Origin: JAAEQG01 sp023133475 | GTDB lineage: Bacteria; Planctomycetota; Phycisphaerae; UBA1845 | NCBI GenBank assembly: GCA_030631415.1 | Contig: DAOVLE010000003.1 | Span: 1-52,753 of the forward strand | DNA length: 52,753 nucleotides | Direction of reading: 5' to 3' | Shown here: positions 26,164 to 35,110 of the stretch, one piece after another | Numbering within the stretch: the stretch's first letter is position 1 | Layout of the letters: each line of letters begins with the position of its first letter | Notes under the pieces: model-generated | Database searches by the model: none | Seen by the model: the letters and a program-made list of their open reading frames with translations, nothing else | What the model was told of the DNA's origin: nothing | Position numbers and translations under genes: made by a program

Positions 26164-29100
26164 TCACTCGCCGCCGAACAAGGTCTGAAACGCCGCAAAG
26201 TCGTTAAGGTCAACGTCGTTGTCCTCATCGCTATCAAATGCAGCCAAGTAGAAGTCGAGGCACTCGGTAACGCCCGGCAGCACATCAGGGCCTGCCAATG
26301 CGGTGACCAGCGCCGCAAAGTCGTCAAGGTCAACGTCACCGTCGTTGTCGAAGTCGCCCGGGCTGATCGTCTCGTCCCCGTCGGGCAGGCCGTTGATGTT
26401 GCAGTCCGGGGCATCGCCGTTAAGCGTAAGAATTAACCAGATCATCCGCAGCCGGATACGATCAAACGCGGCAAAGTCCTCGCCGTCGCCCACCAGGTCC
26501 GACAGCACCTCCTCGCTGCGGTCGGCGTACTTGTGGATCGGAAGCGATTCATCCGTGTGCATGTATCGCGGAGAGTAGTCCCGCGATGGGCCGGCGAAGA
26601 GGTCGTCGAGGTACGCTTGGGCGAGTTGGGCGCGGGGGCCTGGGTGTTCGGCGATGGCTTTTTTCAACGTCGCGATGATGCGCGAGTCCTCCACACCCTC
26701 CCGTAACGACTCGAAGATCACGGTGTCATATATGCGATCATCCCACGACGGGAGCACCAACTGGTATCCGCCATAGCTGCGTTGCCCGCTCTCGGTCCCC
26801 ATGCGGCGGGCGTAACTGACCTCGCAGTCGTCCCACGGCTGAGAGCCCCAATCGCCGTAGGCGTACACGTAGACGCCCTTGGCCCCGAGCGCCGAGGCAT
26901 AGACGCCGTTCAGGAAACGGTTGTTCAGGATGACCGGCTGATTGGCTGGGTAGGTGGTGTAGTAGGAGAACGTGTCGCCCTCTGCCCAGGTTCGCTCAGC
27001 CTGCTCGGCAGTCACATAGCGCATGGCATAAACCCGATCATCGAGCCAGGTGGCCATCGGCCCCATGGTCCCGTCATCGTCAGGCTCGTATGTGCTGCTC
27101 CAGTTATCCGACGCGGAGGCGCCGGTGACGGCCCAGGTGGCCTGTCGCCAGAAGTCCTCGACAAAGTACAAGAGCAGCTCTTCCTGCCGGGCGTGCCTGT
27201 TGGTGACGTTGAACGTGATCTCGTTCGGCTGCTCGGGCAGAACGAATGGCGCGAGATCGACGCTGACAAGCTGGTGCGGCAGAGACACCGTAGTGCACGA
27301 CCACGCCGTCTGCCCGTTGATCGCCAGTTCCTTGAGGGTCTCCAAAACCTCTGGGGACTCGATGTCGTCGTTGATCGAGAACGTCAAGGTGGTGGGCATC
27401 GTTGCCGGGTCGGGGACCGTCAGTGAGATCGACACGGTTTGGCCCTGGTCGTAGTTGGTGTTGATGTCCAGCACGATGTCGGTGACTTCGGATTCGGTCA
27501 GGGAGCGGTCGAGCATCACGATGTCGTCCATGCTGCCGACGAACTTGCCGAAATCCACCGGCCTGGTGTTGGTGGTCAGCGTGCCGGGGTATTCGCGGGA
27601 GTAAGGCATGCCGTTGACGTACAGCGTTCCGCCGACGGTGGCGTCCCAGACCCACATGAGATTGTACCACAGCTCCATACCGCTGTCGCAATCCAGACAG
27701 GTGTTCCCGGATGCCTTGGTCCAGTTGCCGTTGATGGCGGCGTAGACCCCCACCCGGCCGTTGTTGTCGGGATAAGCGCCATGGTAGTCACCGAAGAAGT
27801 AAAAGACATAGTTCGCGGCGTACCCCGGCTGGGAGGTGTCCCACTTCTCAATCGGATGGTAGGCATATCCGTCGGCGCACTCGGCAGGCTTGAACCAGAA
27901 GTAGATGGTGCACTGCTCGGGGTAGCTGAGGCTCTCGTCGTGCGGCACGCGCATGTAGGCACTGTTGCTGGGCAGATTGAGAGCCCCACCGCTGACCGAC
28001 GCGCCACCGTTGAGGGCGCCGTCGTTGCCGTTGGTGGACTGGTCCTCAGTCCCGGAGTCGAAAGGCCAATAGGCTGACAGATGCGGGTCGGTGGTGAGCC
28101 ACTCGGGAGCACCCGGGGTAACCCCACCGGTGAAGTCCTCGAACGAGAGCGTATAGCCGGCCAGCGGCTCCTCGCATCGCGGGTAGTAAGTCACCCAGGT
28201 TTCCAGCCCCGCCGCCTTGGCCAGCCGGTTGAGCCGATTCGATCGGCGGCGCTTATCCGGATCGTTTCCGGGCTCATCGTTGAAGCTCAACACCGGCTCG
28301 ACGCCCCAACTCGCATAGTATTCCGCATAGTGATGCAGGACTGCGGTATAGGCGTCGTCGAACTCCGGGCAGTCGCCGGTGTAGTATGGCTGACCCGAAC
28401 ACAGCGAATTCCAAAGCTGATAAACATTGTCGGAGATGCCCACCCGCGGCTTGGGCGGCAGGATGCCCAGGGCTGCGAATTCGTCCAACTCGTCCGCCAG
28501 ATCGTGGAAATCTATCGAGTAATCGCCCAGGTCGATCGTTGCATCGAGGTACATGATAGGGTTGACATCGTGATCCGCCATGTTCTGGGACACAATCGTA
28601 TTGCGCTGGGCGTACCGCTTGCTGGAAAGATACGGCGAGTGATAAACGTAGGTGGTGGCATCGGGCGATTCCAGGTCGATCTCGTACACCATCACCGTCA
28701 GCGGAAGCGTGTAGTGGTCGAACGTAGTGCCGGTAAAGATCCACAAGGTGAGGTTTCCGGCGTAGATGCCCGCCGATGTTTTCTCGGGCACGTCAATGGT
28801 GACCCAGAACTGCCGGCTGGTGCCGGCTGGAACAACCACTGTCTCAGGCGCATCGAGATACCACGGCTGAATCCCATAGTACTTGTTCGCCGACCATTCC
28901 CACCGCTTGTCGGCGGGGAAGACGGCATCGACGCGAATGTTCGACGCTGCAATAGCCCCATCCCACCCGATCAGATCACCGGGCTCGACACCAACCTGAA
29001 TGGGGTCGTCAAAGCTGTAGATACTGAACGTCACCGGCTCACACTCGCCGGCAATCTCGAACGTTGATAGCCTGGGGGCAATCTCGTCCGGCTCGGGGAC

Positions 29101-30204
29101 CGTGTTGGGGTAGATTTTCTCCAGGTAGTTGCGGCTGTAGACCATGTAGCTGCCGTACTCGGCGGGGTCGAGCGTGTTTTCCTCAACGTAATCGGACCGC
29201 ACAAAAGTGCGCTCAGCCCGATCCAACTCGCGCAACGTGTGGAAACGCGAGTCCCCGATGAAACGCACCGTAATCGAATCGATCGGGAATGGGTCGCCGG
29301 AGGTCTCCTGGTTGGGGTAGTGGATGTAAAACTCGAAGAACCCGTCGATCGAGCGCAGGGTTTGCCATGGGTTTGCCTCGACGAACAAGCTGGTTTGTTT
29401 CCACGCGTCGTCGTCCAGGCCAGCCATCGCCCCAATCGCGTGCCATTCGAGCGGCGGGTTCTCACCGTAGTCGAGGAAAGTGCGCAGGCGCGGTCGGCAG
29501 TAGGCTCGGCTCGATGACCACTTGTAGCAATTGGTTTCGTCCACCACGTCTTTGTAGTCGATGTCGATAATCGCGTGACGATAGGGGACACCATTGGAAT
29601 CCAGATCAACGCTGGACGTATCGACACGGAAGTAGAGGTAAGACGATTCGTTCAAGGTGCGGTACGTGCGATCCTCACCGAGAGTGCGCAGCGAGACGCC
29701 GGACCCTTCATCGAGATAGATGCTCGCACCGGGATCGTTGTCCGATGCGGAGCCTACGTCGAGCAGGAAGATAGGCCAGACCGAGGCGTCGCAGTCGCTG
29801 TCGTCCAGAGGGTCGAGCCCGGCATCGACCTCGTCGCCGTCGAAGCAGTTGTCGCCGTCGGTATCGTCGTCTGTCGGATCGGTGCCGGCTTCATACTCGC
29901 AGAGATTGCTCAGGCCGTCGATGTCGGGATCGTCGTCAGGCCCCTGGTGGAGGCTCCCGAAGTATTGCATCTCCCATTCGTCGGGCAGGCCGTCACCGTC
30001 TGTGTCATCCCGAGTGAGCTGGAGTTCGAGATTTGGTTGGACCGGGACTGGTTGCGGCAGGGTTGAAAGCATCATGCTCGGCGCCACGACCAGGGCATTG
30101 CCCACGCCCGGCGGTTGAGCAATGCCTGCCCTGCCAAGCCCCAAGACGCAGAGTATCACAGCCACCGGAATCATACGGTTTTGAATCAGGATAGGATGTG
30201 TCAT
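26164..30204 (-). CDS. Secreted GH123/DUF4091-like glycosidase with inserted LamG and dockerin-like tail (1,346 aa)
   Basis: The ATG at 30204 has a strong ribosome binding site and starts a signal-like segment (MIPVAVILCVLGLGRAGIA). Residues 66-138 are acidic TSP3/EF-hand-like repeats (DDTDGDGLPDEWE). A beta-sandwich and TIM-barrel-like region follows, with a DE pair at about 643-644 (SFNDEPG) that matches the catalytic pair of GH123/DUF4091 enzymes. A LamG-like domain (YWPFDSG..., about 705-905) interrupts the barrel. The barrel resumes with GAKGVYVYAYGDWG near 1095 and a DRIYDTVIFESLREGVEDSR segment. The C-terminus (about 1278-1344) has two half-sites, DFDNDGDVDLDDFAAL and DEDNDVDLNDFAAF, as in dockerin-like planctomycete tails. 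It probably acts on amino-sugar-containing glycans outside the cell; the substrate is inferred only from the family. Confidence 0.82.
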   Translation of the reverse strand: MTHPILIQNRMIPVAVILCVLGLGRAGIAQPPGVGNALVVAPSMMLSTLPQPVPVQPNLELQLTRDDTDGDGLPDEWEMQYFGSLHQGPDDDPDIDGLSNLCEYEAGTDPTDDDTDGDNCFDGDEVDAGLDPLDDSDCDASVWPIFLLDVGSASDNDPGASIYLDEGSGVSLRTLGEDRTYRTLNESSYLYFRVDTSSVDLDSNGVPYRHAIIDIDYKDVVDETNCYKWSSSRAYCRPRLRTFLDYGENPPLEWHAIGAMAGLDDDAWKQTSLFVEANPWQTLRSIDGFFEFYIHYPNQETSGDPFPIDSITVRFIGDSRFHTLRELDRAERTFVRSDYVEENTLDPAEYGSYMVYSRNYLEKIYPNTVPEPDEIAPRLSTFEIAGECEPVTFSIYSFDDPIQVGVEPGDLIGWDGAIAASNIRVDAVFPADKRWEWSANKYYGIQPWYLDAPETVVVPAGTSRQFWVTIDVPEKTSAGIYAGNLTLWIFTGTTFDHYTLPLTVMVYEIDLESPDATTYVYHSPYLSSKRYAQRNTIVSQNMADHDVNPIMYLDATIDLGDYSIDFHDLADELDEFAALGILPPKPRVGISDNVYQLWNSLCSGQPYYTGDCPEFDDAYTAVLHHYAEYYASWGVEPVLSFNDEPGNDPDKRRRSNRLNRLAKAAGLETWVTYYPRCEEPLAGYTLSFEDFTGGVTPGAPEWLTTDPHLSAYWPFDSGTEDQSTNGNDGALNGGASVSGGALNLPSNSAYMRVPHDESLSYPEQCTIYFWFKPAECADGYAYHPIEKWDTSQPGYAANYVFYFFGDYHGAYPDNNGRVGVYAAINGNWTKASGNTCLDCDSGMELWYNLMWVWDATVGGTLYVNGMPYSREYPGTLTTNTRPVDFGKFVGSMDDIVMLDRSLTESEVTDIVLDINTNYDQGQTVSISLTVPDPATMPTTLTFSINDDIESPEVLETLKELAINGQTAWSCTTVSLPHQLVSVDLAPFVLPEQPNEITFNVTNRHARQEELLLYFVEDFWRQATWAVTGASASDNWSSTYEPDDDGTMGPMATWLDDRVYAMRYVTAEQAERTWAEGDTFSYYTTYPANQPVILNNRFLNGVYASALGAKGVYVYAYGDWGSQPWDDCEVSYARRMGTESGQRSYGGYQLVLPSWDDRIYDTVIFESLREGVEDSRIIATLKKAIAEHPGPRAQLAQAYLDDLFAGPSRDYSPRYMHTDESLPIHKYADRSEEVLSDLVGDGEDFAAFDRIRLRMIWLILTLNGDAPDCNINGLPDGDETISPGDFDNDGDVDLDDFAALVTALAGPDVLPGVTECLDFYLAAFDSDEDNDVDLNDFAAFQTLFGGE

Positions 30205-30210
30205 GGTTTC

Positions 30211-30218
30211 ACCTCCTC
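30211..30218 (-). promoter_or_regulatory. Ribosome binding site of the GH123-like gene
   Basis: GAGGAGGT on the minus strand lies 6 bases from the ATG at 30204. This rules out the longer frame that would start at 30291. Confidence 0.8.
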
Positions 30219-30760
30219 TAAAGGACCGCGCGCGGGCATTTTCTTCCAACACCGCGCAAGCACAGATTTCACACAGTAACCCCAACACCATTATCTACGG
30301 CAACGCAATGCCGTCAACGAAAATCTCACCACGGTGGGTCTCCCACAGGGCAATTGCATCTAACCCGGATAATTCACCGCCGAGAGGAACGGGGGGAAAT
30401 TGAAAATTGAAAATTGAAAATGGGGGGATGGGAAACGTGATGAATTGAGAATGGAGAATTGAGAATTGAGAATGTGGGCGCTCACAACGGCGCCTGGAGA
30501 GTGCACACCCTGCCAAAATGTGGTGCACTCCCTTCTTCTCTGCGTTCTCTGCGTCTCTGCGTTCATTAAAAATGGGGGTGATAACATGGAAACTGGGGAA
30601 CGAAGAACTGGAAACGTTGCCATGTCAGCATTCTCCATTCTCCATTCCCCATTCCCCACGGAATGAGTTTTGAGATATAGTCGATGCTATTTCTTTTAGT
30701 AGTCAAATGTTGTACCTTTGCCTTAACTGGGGCACCCACACAGAGTGAGCCTAAGAACAC
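30219..30760. other. Divergent non-coding gap with short tandem repeats
   Basis: It holds 7-base AATTGAA-type units (30397-30424), GAATTGA/GAATGGA units (30441-30474), an inverted repeat with GAGTGCAC/GTGCACTC arms (30499-30530), CTCTGCG units (30535-30568), and TCTCCAT/TCCCCAT units (30628-30660). Promoters for both flanking genes should lie here but no clear boxes are visible. Confidence 0.65.
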
Positions 30761-33160
30761 GTGTCCATAAACGCGATAACACATTCTCAACCCCCGAAGG
30801 GGACGCAGGCTGCTACGGGAGAGGGCAGGGTCGCTAGGTTTTCGACAACCCCTGAATGGCTGATCTTGGCCGGCATTCTTTTGGTTGGTCTGTTGCTGCG
30901 GGGTTTGTATCTGGGCGAAATCACCAGAAGCCCCGACTTCACCTCACCCGGAGTGGATGCGGGTTTCCATGACTACTGGGCGCGGGCGATGGTCACCGAC
31001 GACTGGATGCCCCCTGCCGCCGAGGCTGACCCACAGATTCGCACCCGCCCTTACCTCCGACCGCCGGGGTATCCCTACTTTCTCTCGCTGATCTATCGCA
31101 TAGCCGGGGCGAGTTGCCTGGCTCCGCGCATTGTTCAGATGGCTCTGGGTCTGCTCAACTGCGTGTTGGCTTTTCTGTTCGCTCGCAGGTGGTTCAGCAG
31201 GGGTAGTGGCCTGATTCTGGCGGCCTTTATGGCAGTCTATTGGGTGTTCATCCACTTCGAGGGCGAGCTGCACGCCCCTGTTTTGCTGATTAGCCTGTTA
31301 TGGGGTGTGGTTTATCTACTGGGCTTATGGGCAGAGAGGGGCAGCTTCGGCTACATCCTGGGGGCGGGCGTGTTGTTGGGGCTTTCGGCACTGGCCCGCC
31401 CTAACACACTGATTCTTGTGCCGGTGGTTGTGGGATGGGGCTGGTGGATCACCTGCCGCAGACACAACCGCCGCGTTTTCCATGTGGGGCTGCCTGTGTT
31501 TGCAGGTGGTGTCATGCTTGCGGTGGCGCCCGCCTGCATCAGAAACTATTGTGTGGCAGGCGACTTTGTATTGATAAGCTCAAACGCGGGCATCAACCTG
31601 TTCATCGGCAACAATCCCCATGCCGACGGCATGGTGGCTCAGACCATCCCTTCTCTGGGCGAGTTCGGCACCTGTTACGACTATCCCGCCCTGGTCAAGA
31701 ACCTTGAACGTAAACAAGGTAAACGTCTGGCCGATTCCGAGGTATCCGCGTATTTCGCGGGCGAGGCGTGGCGATTCATTCGCGAGCACCCACGCGATTT
31801 CCTCATGCTGACGGGCAAAAAAACGCTCATGTTCTGGGGGCCTCACGAGATCAGCCACAACAAAGAAATTCACTACGAACGGGCATTCTCCGCAGTGCTC
31901 AGCCGCATTCCGGGCAACTTCCCTCTGCTACTATCGTTGTCCATCGTGGGGGTGGTTCTGCTCCGGCTCGATGTGAAACGCTGCCGGGGCGAGCCGGATA
32001 AAGCAGCCTGGGCCCAACAACGCTGGGAAGTTCTGGTTTTGCCCCTCTTGTTTGTGGTGGCGTTTTTCCTTTCGGTTCTGCCGTTCTTTGCCGCCGCCCG
32101 GTATCGTGTTCCCATTATCCCGTTTCTGCTGCTCTTTGCCGCCATCGGTTTGTGCCGTATCAGCCGATTTGTCGCCGCCCGTCGATTTCGCCCCGTTGCA
32201 GCTTCGTTGGCTGCTTGTGTCGGGCTGTACCTGGTGGCTGCCGTTCCCTTCGTGGATTACAAGCCCCGACTCGACCGCTGGCACTACGATCGAGGCATCG
32301 CCTTTGCTGAGATCGGGAATGTGCATAGTGCCATAGCCAGCCTCGAAAATGCGGTGCGGATCAACCCTTTCTGTGCCCGTGGGCACAATGTTCTGGGCAC
32401 CTTACTCGCCCGCTCGGGCAAGCTCGACGAAGCAATCAGGCATCACAACCAGGCTTTGCGAATCGATCCGGGCTATGCAGTGGCCCATAACGAGTTGGCC
32501 AAGGCGCTGTTCCAGGCTGAACGCTTTGAGGAGGCTGTGAAACACTATGAACTTGCCCTGGAGCTGAATCCTGCCTATGTGGAAGCCCACGACAATCTGG
32601 CTGCTGCGCTGGTCCACCAGGGCCGGCTCGACGAGGCAGTGCAACACTGGGCCTGCGCTCTGAGGCTAAGGCCTAACTCGCCACAGGCCCACAACAACCT
32701 GGGCAACGTGTTGTCCAAAAGTGGCAAACTCGACCGTGCCATTGAGCACTATCAAACCGCCATCCGCCTGAAGCCTGATTACGCTCAAGTGCATGTCAAC
32801 TGGGCCAATGCGTTGGTCAATCTCGGGCACATTGATGAGGCTATTGAACATTACACCGAAGCCTTGCGTTTGGACTCGGGTCTGGCTCAGGCTCATAACA
32901 ACCTTGGCAGATTGTTGGCCTGGCAGGGCAAGACCGCCGAGGCGGTGAATTGTTATGAATCCGCGTTGCGTCTTCGCCCCGACTATGCCACGGCGTTGAC
33001 AAACCTGGGCGCGGCGTTGGTCGAGTTAGACCGACTCGACGAGGCGATCAAAGCCTACCGCCGCTTTTTGGCTCTCAATCCGAATGATGAGTCTGTGCGC
33101 CGTGCCCTGGCGAACGTGTTGCGTCGTCAAGGTTGTCTGGACGAGGCGATCGAGCAGTAG
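30761..33160 (+). CDS. Membrane glycosyltransferase-like protein fused to TPR array, truncated by a repeat
   Basis: The protein has 799 residues from a GTG start, the first start in frame; the ribosome binding site is weak, so the start is uncertain. Residues 30-500 contain about ten membrane helices. An acidic, Arg-rich first loop (SPDFTSPGVDAGFHDYWARAM, then RPPGYPYFLSLIY) resembles ArnT/PMT-type GT-C glycosyltransferases. From about 500 there are eight TPR units (such as AHNNLG...G....A..HY..A..L.P.Y). The ninth TPR stops in mid-repeat because an interspersed palindrome supplies the TAG. It likely transfers a lipid-linked sugar at the membrane, with the TPRs binding a partner; the donor and acceptor are unknown. 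Confidence 0.8.
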   Translation: MSINAITHSQPPKGTQAATGEGRVARFSTTPEWLILAGILLVGLLLRGLYLGEITRSPDFTSPGVDAGFHDYWARAMVTDDWMPPAAEADPQIRTRPYLRPPGYPYFLSLIYRIAGASCLAPRIVQMALGLLNCVLAFLFARRWFSRGSGLILAAFMAVYWVFIHFEGELHAPVLLISLLWGVVYLLGLWAERGSFGYILGAGVLLGLSALARPNTLILVPVVVGWGWWITCRRHNRRVFHVGLPVFAGGVMLAVAPACIRNYCVAGDFVLISSNAGINLFIGNNPHADGMVAQTIPSLGEFGTCYDYPALVKNLERKQGKRLADSEVSAYFAGEAWRFIREHPRDFLMLTGKKTLMFWGPHEISHNKEIHYERAFSAVLSRIPGNFPLLLSLSIVGVVLLRLDVKRCRGEPDKAAWAQQRWEVLVLPLLFVVAFFLSVLPFFAAARYRVPIIPFLLLFAAIGLCRISRFVAARRFRPVAASLAACVGLYLVAAVPFVDYKPRLDRWHYDRGIAFAEIGNVHSAIASLENAVRINPFCARGHNVLGTLLARSGKLDEAIRHHNQALRIDPGYAVAHNELAKALFQAERFEEAVKHYELALELNPAYVEAHDNLAAALVHQGRLDEAVQHWACALRLRPNSPQAHNNLGNVLSKSGKLDRAIEHYQTAIRLKPDYAQVHVNWANALVNLGHIDEAIEHYTEALRLDSGLAQAHNNLGRLLAWQGKTAEAVNCYESALRLRPDYATALTNLGAALVELDRLDEAIKAYRRFLALNPNDESVRRALANVLRRQGCLDEAIEQ

Positions 33161-33177
33161 GGCGGGTTTCACCCGCC
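33157..33177. repeat. GTAGGGCGGG palindrome supplying the stop of the TPR gene
   Basis: The palindrome starts at the last base of a CAG codon, and its TAG is the stop at 33158-33160. Confidence 0.9.
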
Positions 33178-33305
33178 TTTGGGCCGACTGTTTTGCGTTT
33201 CGACGGGTCGCGCCAGGCCCGGCATTTATGCCGGGTGAAAAGGCCGAACGAAGAATCCCCCGTAGGGTGGGTGTAGCCTGCCGCAGGCGGGCGAAACCCA
33301 CCACG

Positions 33306-33405
33306 CCGGTTGGTGGGTTCCACCTCGCTCCGCGAGGTTCCACCCACCCTACTGGGGGGCAAAGACAACCACTCCAATACCCGGCATAAATGCCGGGCCT
33401 AGCGC
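33306..33405. repeat. Composite palindromic element, copy B
   Basis: Same order as copy A at 1156-1258, including AAGACAACCACTCC and CCGGCATAAATGCCGGG, with a changed but still paired internal hairpin. An inverted GTAGGGCGGG palindrome follows at 33410-33430. Confidence 0.8.
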
Positions 33406-33440
33406 AAGTGGCGGGTGGAACCCGCCCTACATCTGACCGC

Positions 33441-34952
33441 CTATTGCCTCTTGCCTCTTGCCTCTTGCCTCTGGAGCAACATCGCCAACAGGATGGCTGC
33501 CGGAAGCGCGGACATCACCAGCCATAGACTCAGCGAGATCAACATGCCGTCCTCGAAACGATGAAACTTCTCGGTCAGGATGTGGGCAATGAGCCCCAGA
33601 GCCGGCACGCGAACCAGCGCCGAGGTGGGCAACTCGCAAAGCGACATCGCCGCCGCCAGACAGGCTCCAAACAGCAACGTCGGCCACGACAACGCGGCGC
33701 AAATACGCAAGGCTATGCTGGTTTCAGAGGCACCATCGCTACGGGCCTGCCGGAAGAGTTCCGGCGGTGTCGCACGCACGGCTGCAATCATCGCCAATAC
33801 GCCGATCCAGCCGAATCGCGCCACAAAAGCCACCACTACCACACACCAGTGATCGTAGATAACCGGCACGTTCCGGTAAGCCGCCAGGACGGCTTCACCC
33901 ACCACCGCACCGGGCAACACCCCGAATCCCAGTGCCCAGACCAAAGCAACACGCCGTAACGGGCGGTATGCGATCACACAGACCCCCATCCCCGTCACCA
34001 ACAACCCACTAAGCCCCGCCACCGCCAACGACTGTGCCAACTCGCCGCCGTAAGTGCGCAACGCCTCTCCCATCACCGCCGGCGATTTGAGGTTGACGGC
34101 TAACGCCGTGAGCGGCAGCAACACCGAGACCACAAAACAACCCGCGGCAAGCAGCAGCAGGATCGGTGACGTGCTTTTGACACCAGTGCCCTCGACCGGT
34201 TGTTCGTCCGCAACACCCCGCTTCCAGGCACCACGTGCAGCCAGCAGGGCGACCAGGATCAAACCGATCAGCGGCAGGGACCGCCACAGCGTGTCGATGG
34301 CGTAAGGGGATTCCTCCGACCAGCCCAGTAGTTCGGTCGAATACACCAACATGCCGCAGGCATGTGGCACACTGTACTCGCCGAGGAAGATAACAAACAG
34401 AATCATGCACGCCGTGACGACGTGCAGCCGCAACATCGGCAGCACAACCCGCACGAACGCGGTGGCGGGAGACATATCCAGCAGTGCCGCCTCGTAGGCA
34501 CCCCGGCCTACGCGCGACCAGCCCGTCCCGATCAGCAGGGCGGCAATGGGATAGGACCACAACGCCCACACCCCGACGCACTGAATCTGCCCGGGGAAAT
34601 CCGCCGGCAACAGCTTTTGCCATCCGAAAACATATACCATCGGCGAAAACAGCAGCGACCCCACCAGCAGGGCACCGACCGCCGGGCGGTGCGACAGTCG
34701 CCCAAGCCGCCCGACCACGTAAACACCGGGAAGTGAAACTATCAGAGCAACCCCAATCCCCCCGGCAGCCACCGCGACACTCTTGCCCAGCAGGGCCCAC
34801 TGCCGGGCTGAAATCACACACCCACCACGCGGCGGTTGGGCGTCCAGGGCACAACGTGCCAACAGCGCAACTGTCGGCCACACGATTGTCAGCAGAAAGA
34901 GCACACAGCCTGCCACCAGCAACACATGTTTGAGAAAGCGAGCATTCACCAA
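33441..34952 (-). CDS. ABC transporter permease, two fused domains (FbpB/ThiP-like)
   Basis: The protein has 503 residues and about twelve hydrophobic helices. Each half has an EAA-type loop that docks with the ATPase: AYEAALLDMSPATAFVRVVL and LFRQARSDGASETSIALRI. This duplicated form is typical of iron(III), thiamine and sulfate/phosphonate-type permeases. No ATPase or binding-protein gene is next to it, so the substrate cannot be told. The start is TTG or a nearby GTG; the exact start is uncertain. The last nine or so residues (ending RQEARGKRQ) and the stop are encoded by a heptanucleotide repeat. Confidence 0.85.
   Translation of the reverse strand: MVNARFLKHVLLVAGCVLFLLTIVWPTVALLARCALDAQPPRGGCVISARQWALLGKSVAVAAGGIGVALIVSLPGVYVVGRLGRLSHRPAVGALLVGSLLFSPMVYVFGWQKLLPADFPGQIQCVGVWALWSYPIAALLIGTGWSRVGRGAYEAALLDMSPATAFVRVVLPMLRLHVVTACMILFVIFLGEYSVPHACGMLVYSTELLGWSEESPYAIDTLWRSLPLIGLILVALLAARGAWKRGVADEQPVEGTGVKSTSPILLLLAAGCFVVSVLLPLTALAVNLKSPAVMGEALRTYGGELAQSLAVAGLSGLLVTGMGVCVIAYRPLRRVALVWALGFGVLPGAVVGEAVLAAYRNVPVIYDHWCVVVVAFVARFGWIGVLAMIAAVRATPPELFRQARSDGASETSIALRICAALSWPTLLFGACLAAAMSLCELPTSALVRVPALGLIAHILTEKFHRFEDGMLISLSLWLVMSALPAAILLAMLLQRQEARGKRQ
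33444..33471. repeat. TTGCCTC heptamer array forming the 3' end of the permease gene
   Basis: Four exact copies of TTGCCTC; the adjacent CTA is the TAG stop on the minus strand. The same type as the GCAATAG array at 44041. Confidence 0.9.
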
Positions 34953-34990
34953 CGCACCCCGTTTGCAAGTTGCCCTATCCCGGATTTTTC

Positions 34991-35040
34991 ATACCGCAGA
35001 GGGCGCGGAGATCGCAGAGTATTTCCTGGAAAAAAGTTAC
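34991..35040. repeat. CGCAGAG-type repeat with TCCTGGAAA tail
   Basis: CGCAGAGGGCGCGGAGATCG is followed by CAGAGTATTTCCTGG. The reverse-complement relative is at 36282-36344, on the other side of the dus gene, with a matching tail. Confidence 0.65.
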
Positions 35041-35110
35041 AGCCAAATTAGGGCGTGTCGGGTTTTGGCAGTGTGTTTATTGTCTGTTCAACGCTAATTG
35101 CGATAACTCC

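Noticed and set aside
28081..29067. Open frame of 328 codons on the plus strand opposite the GH123-like gene
   Set aside because: The minus-strand frame has a signal peptide, DE motif and tail; this one has none.
34009..34968. Overlapping minus-strand frame of 319 codons in the permease gene
   Set aside because: It lacks membrane helices and the EAA loops that the 33441-34952 frame shows.
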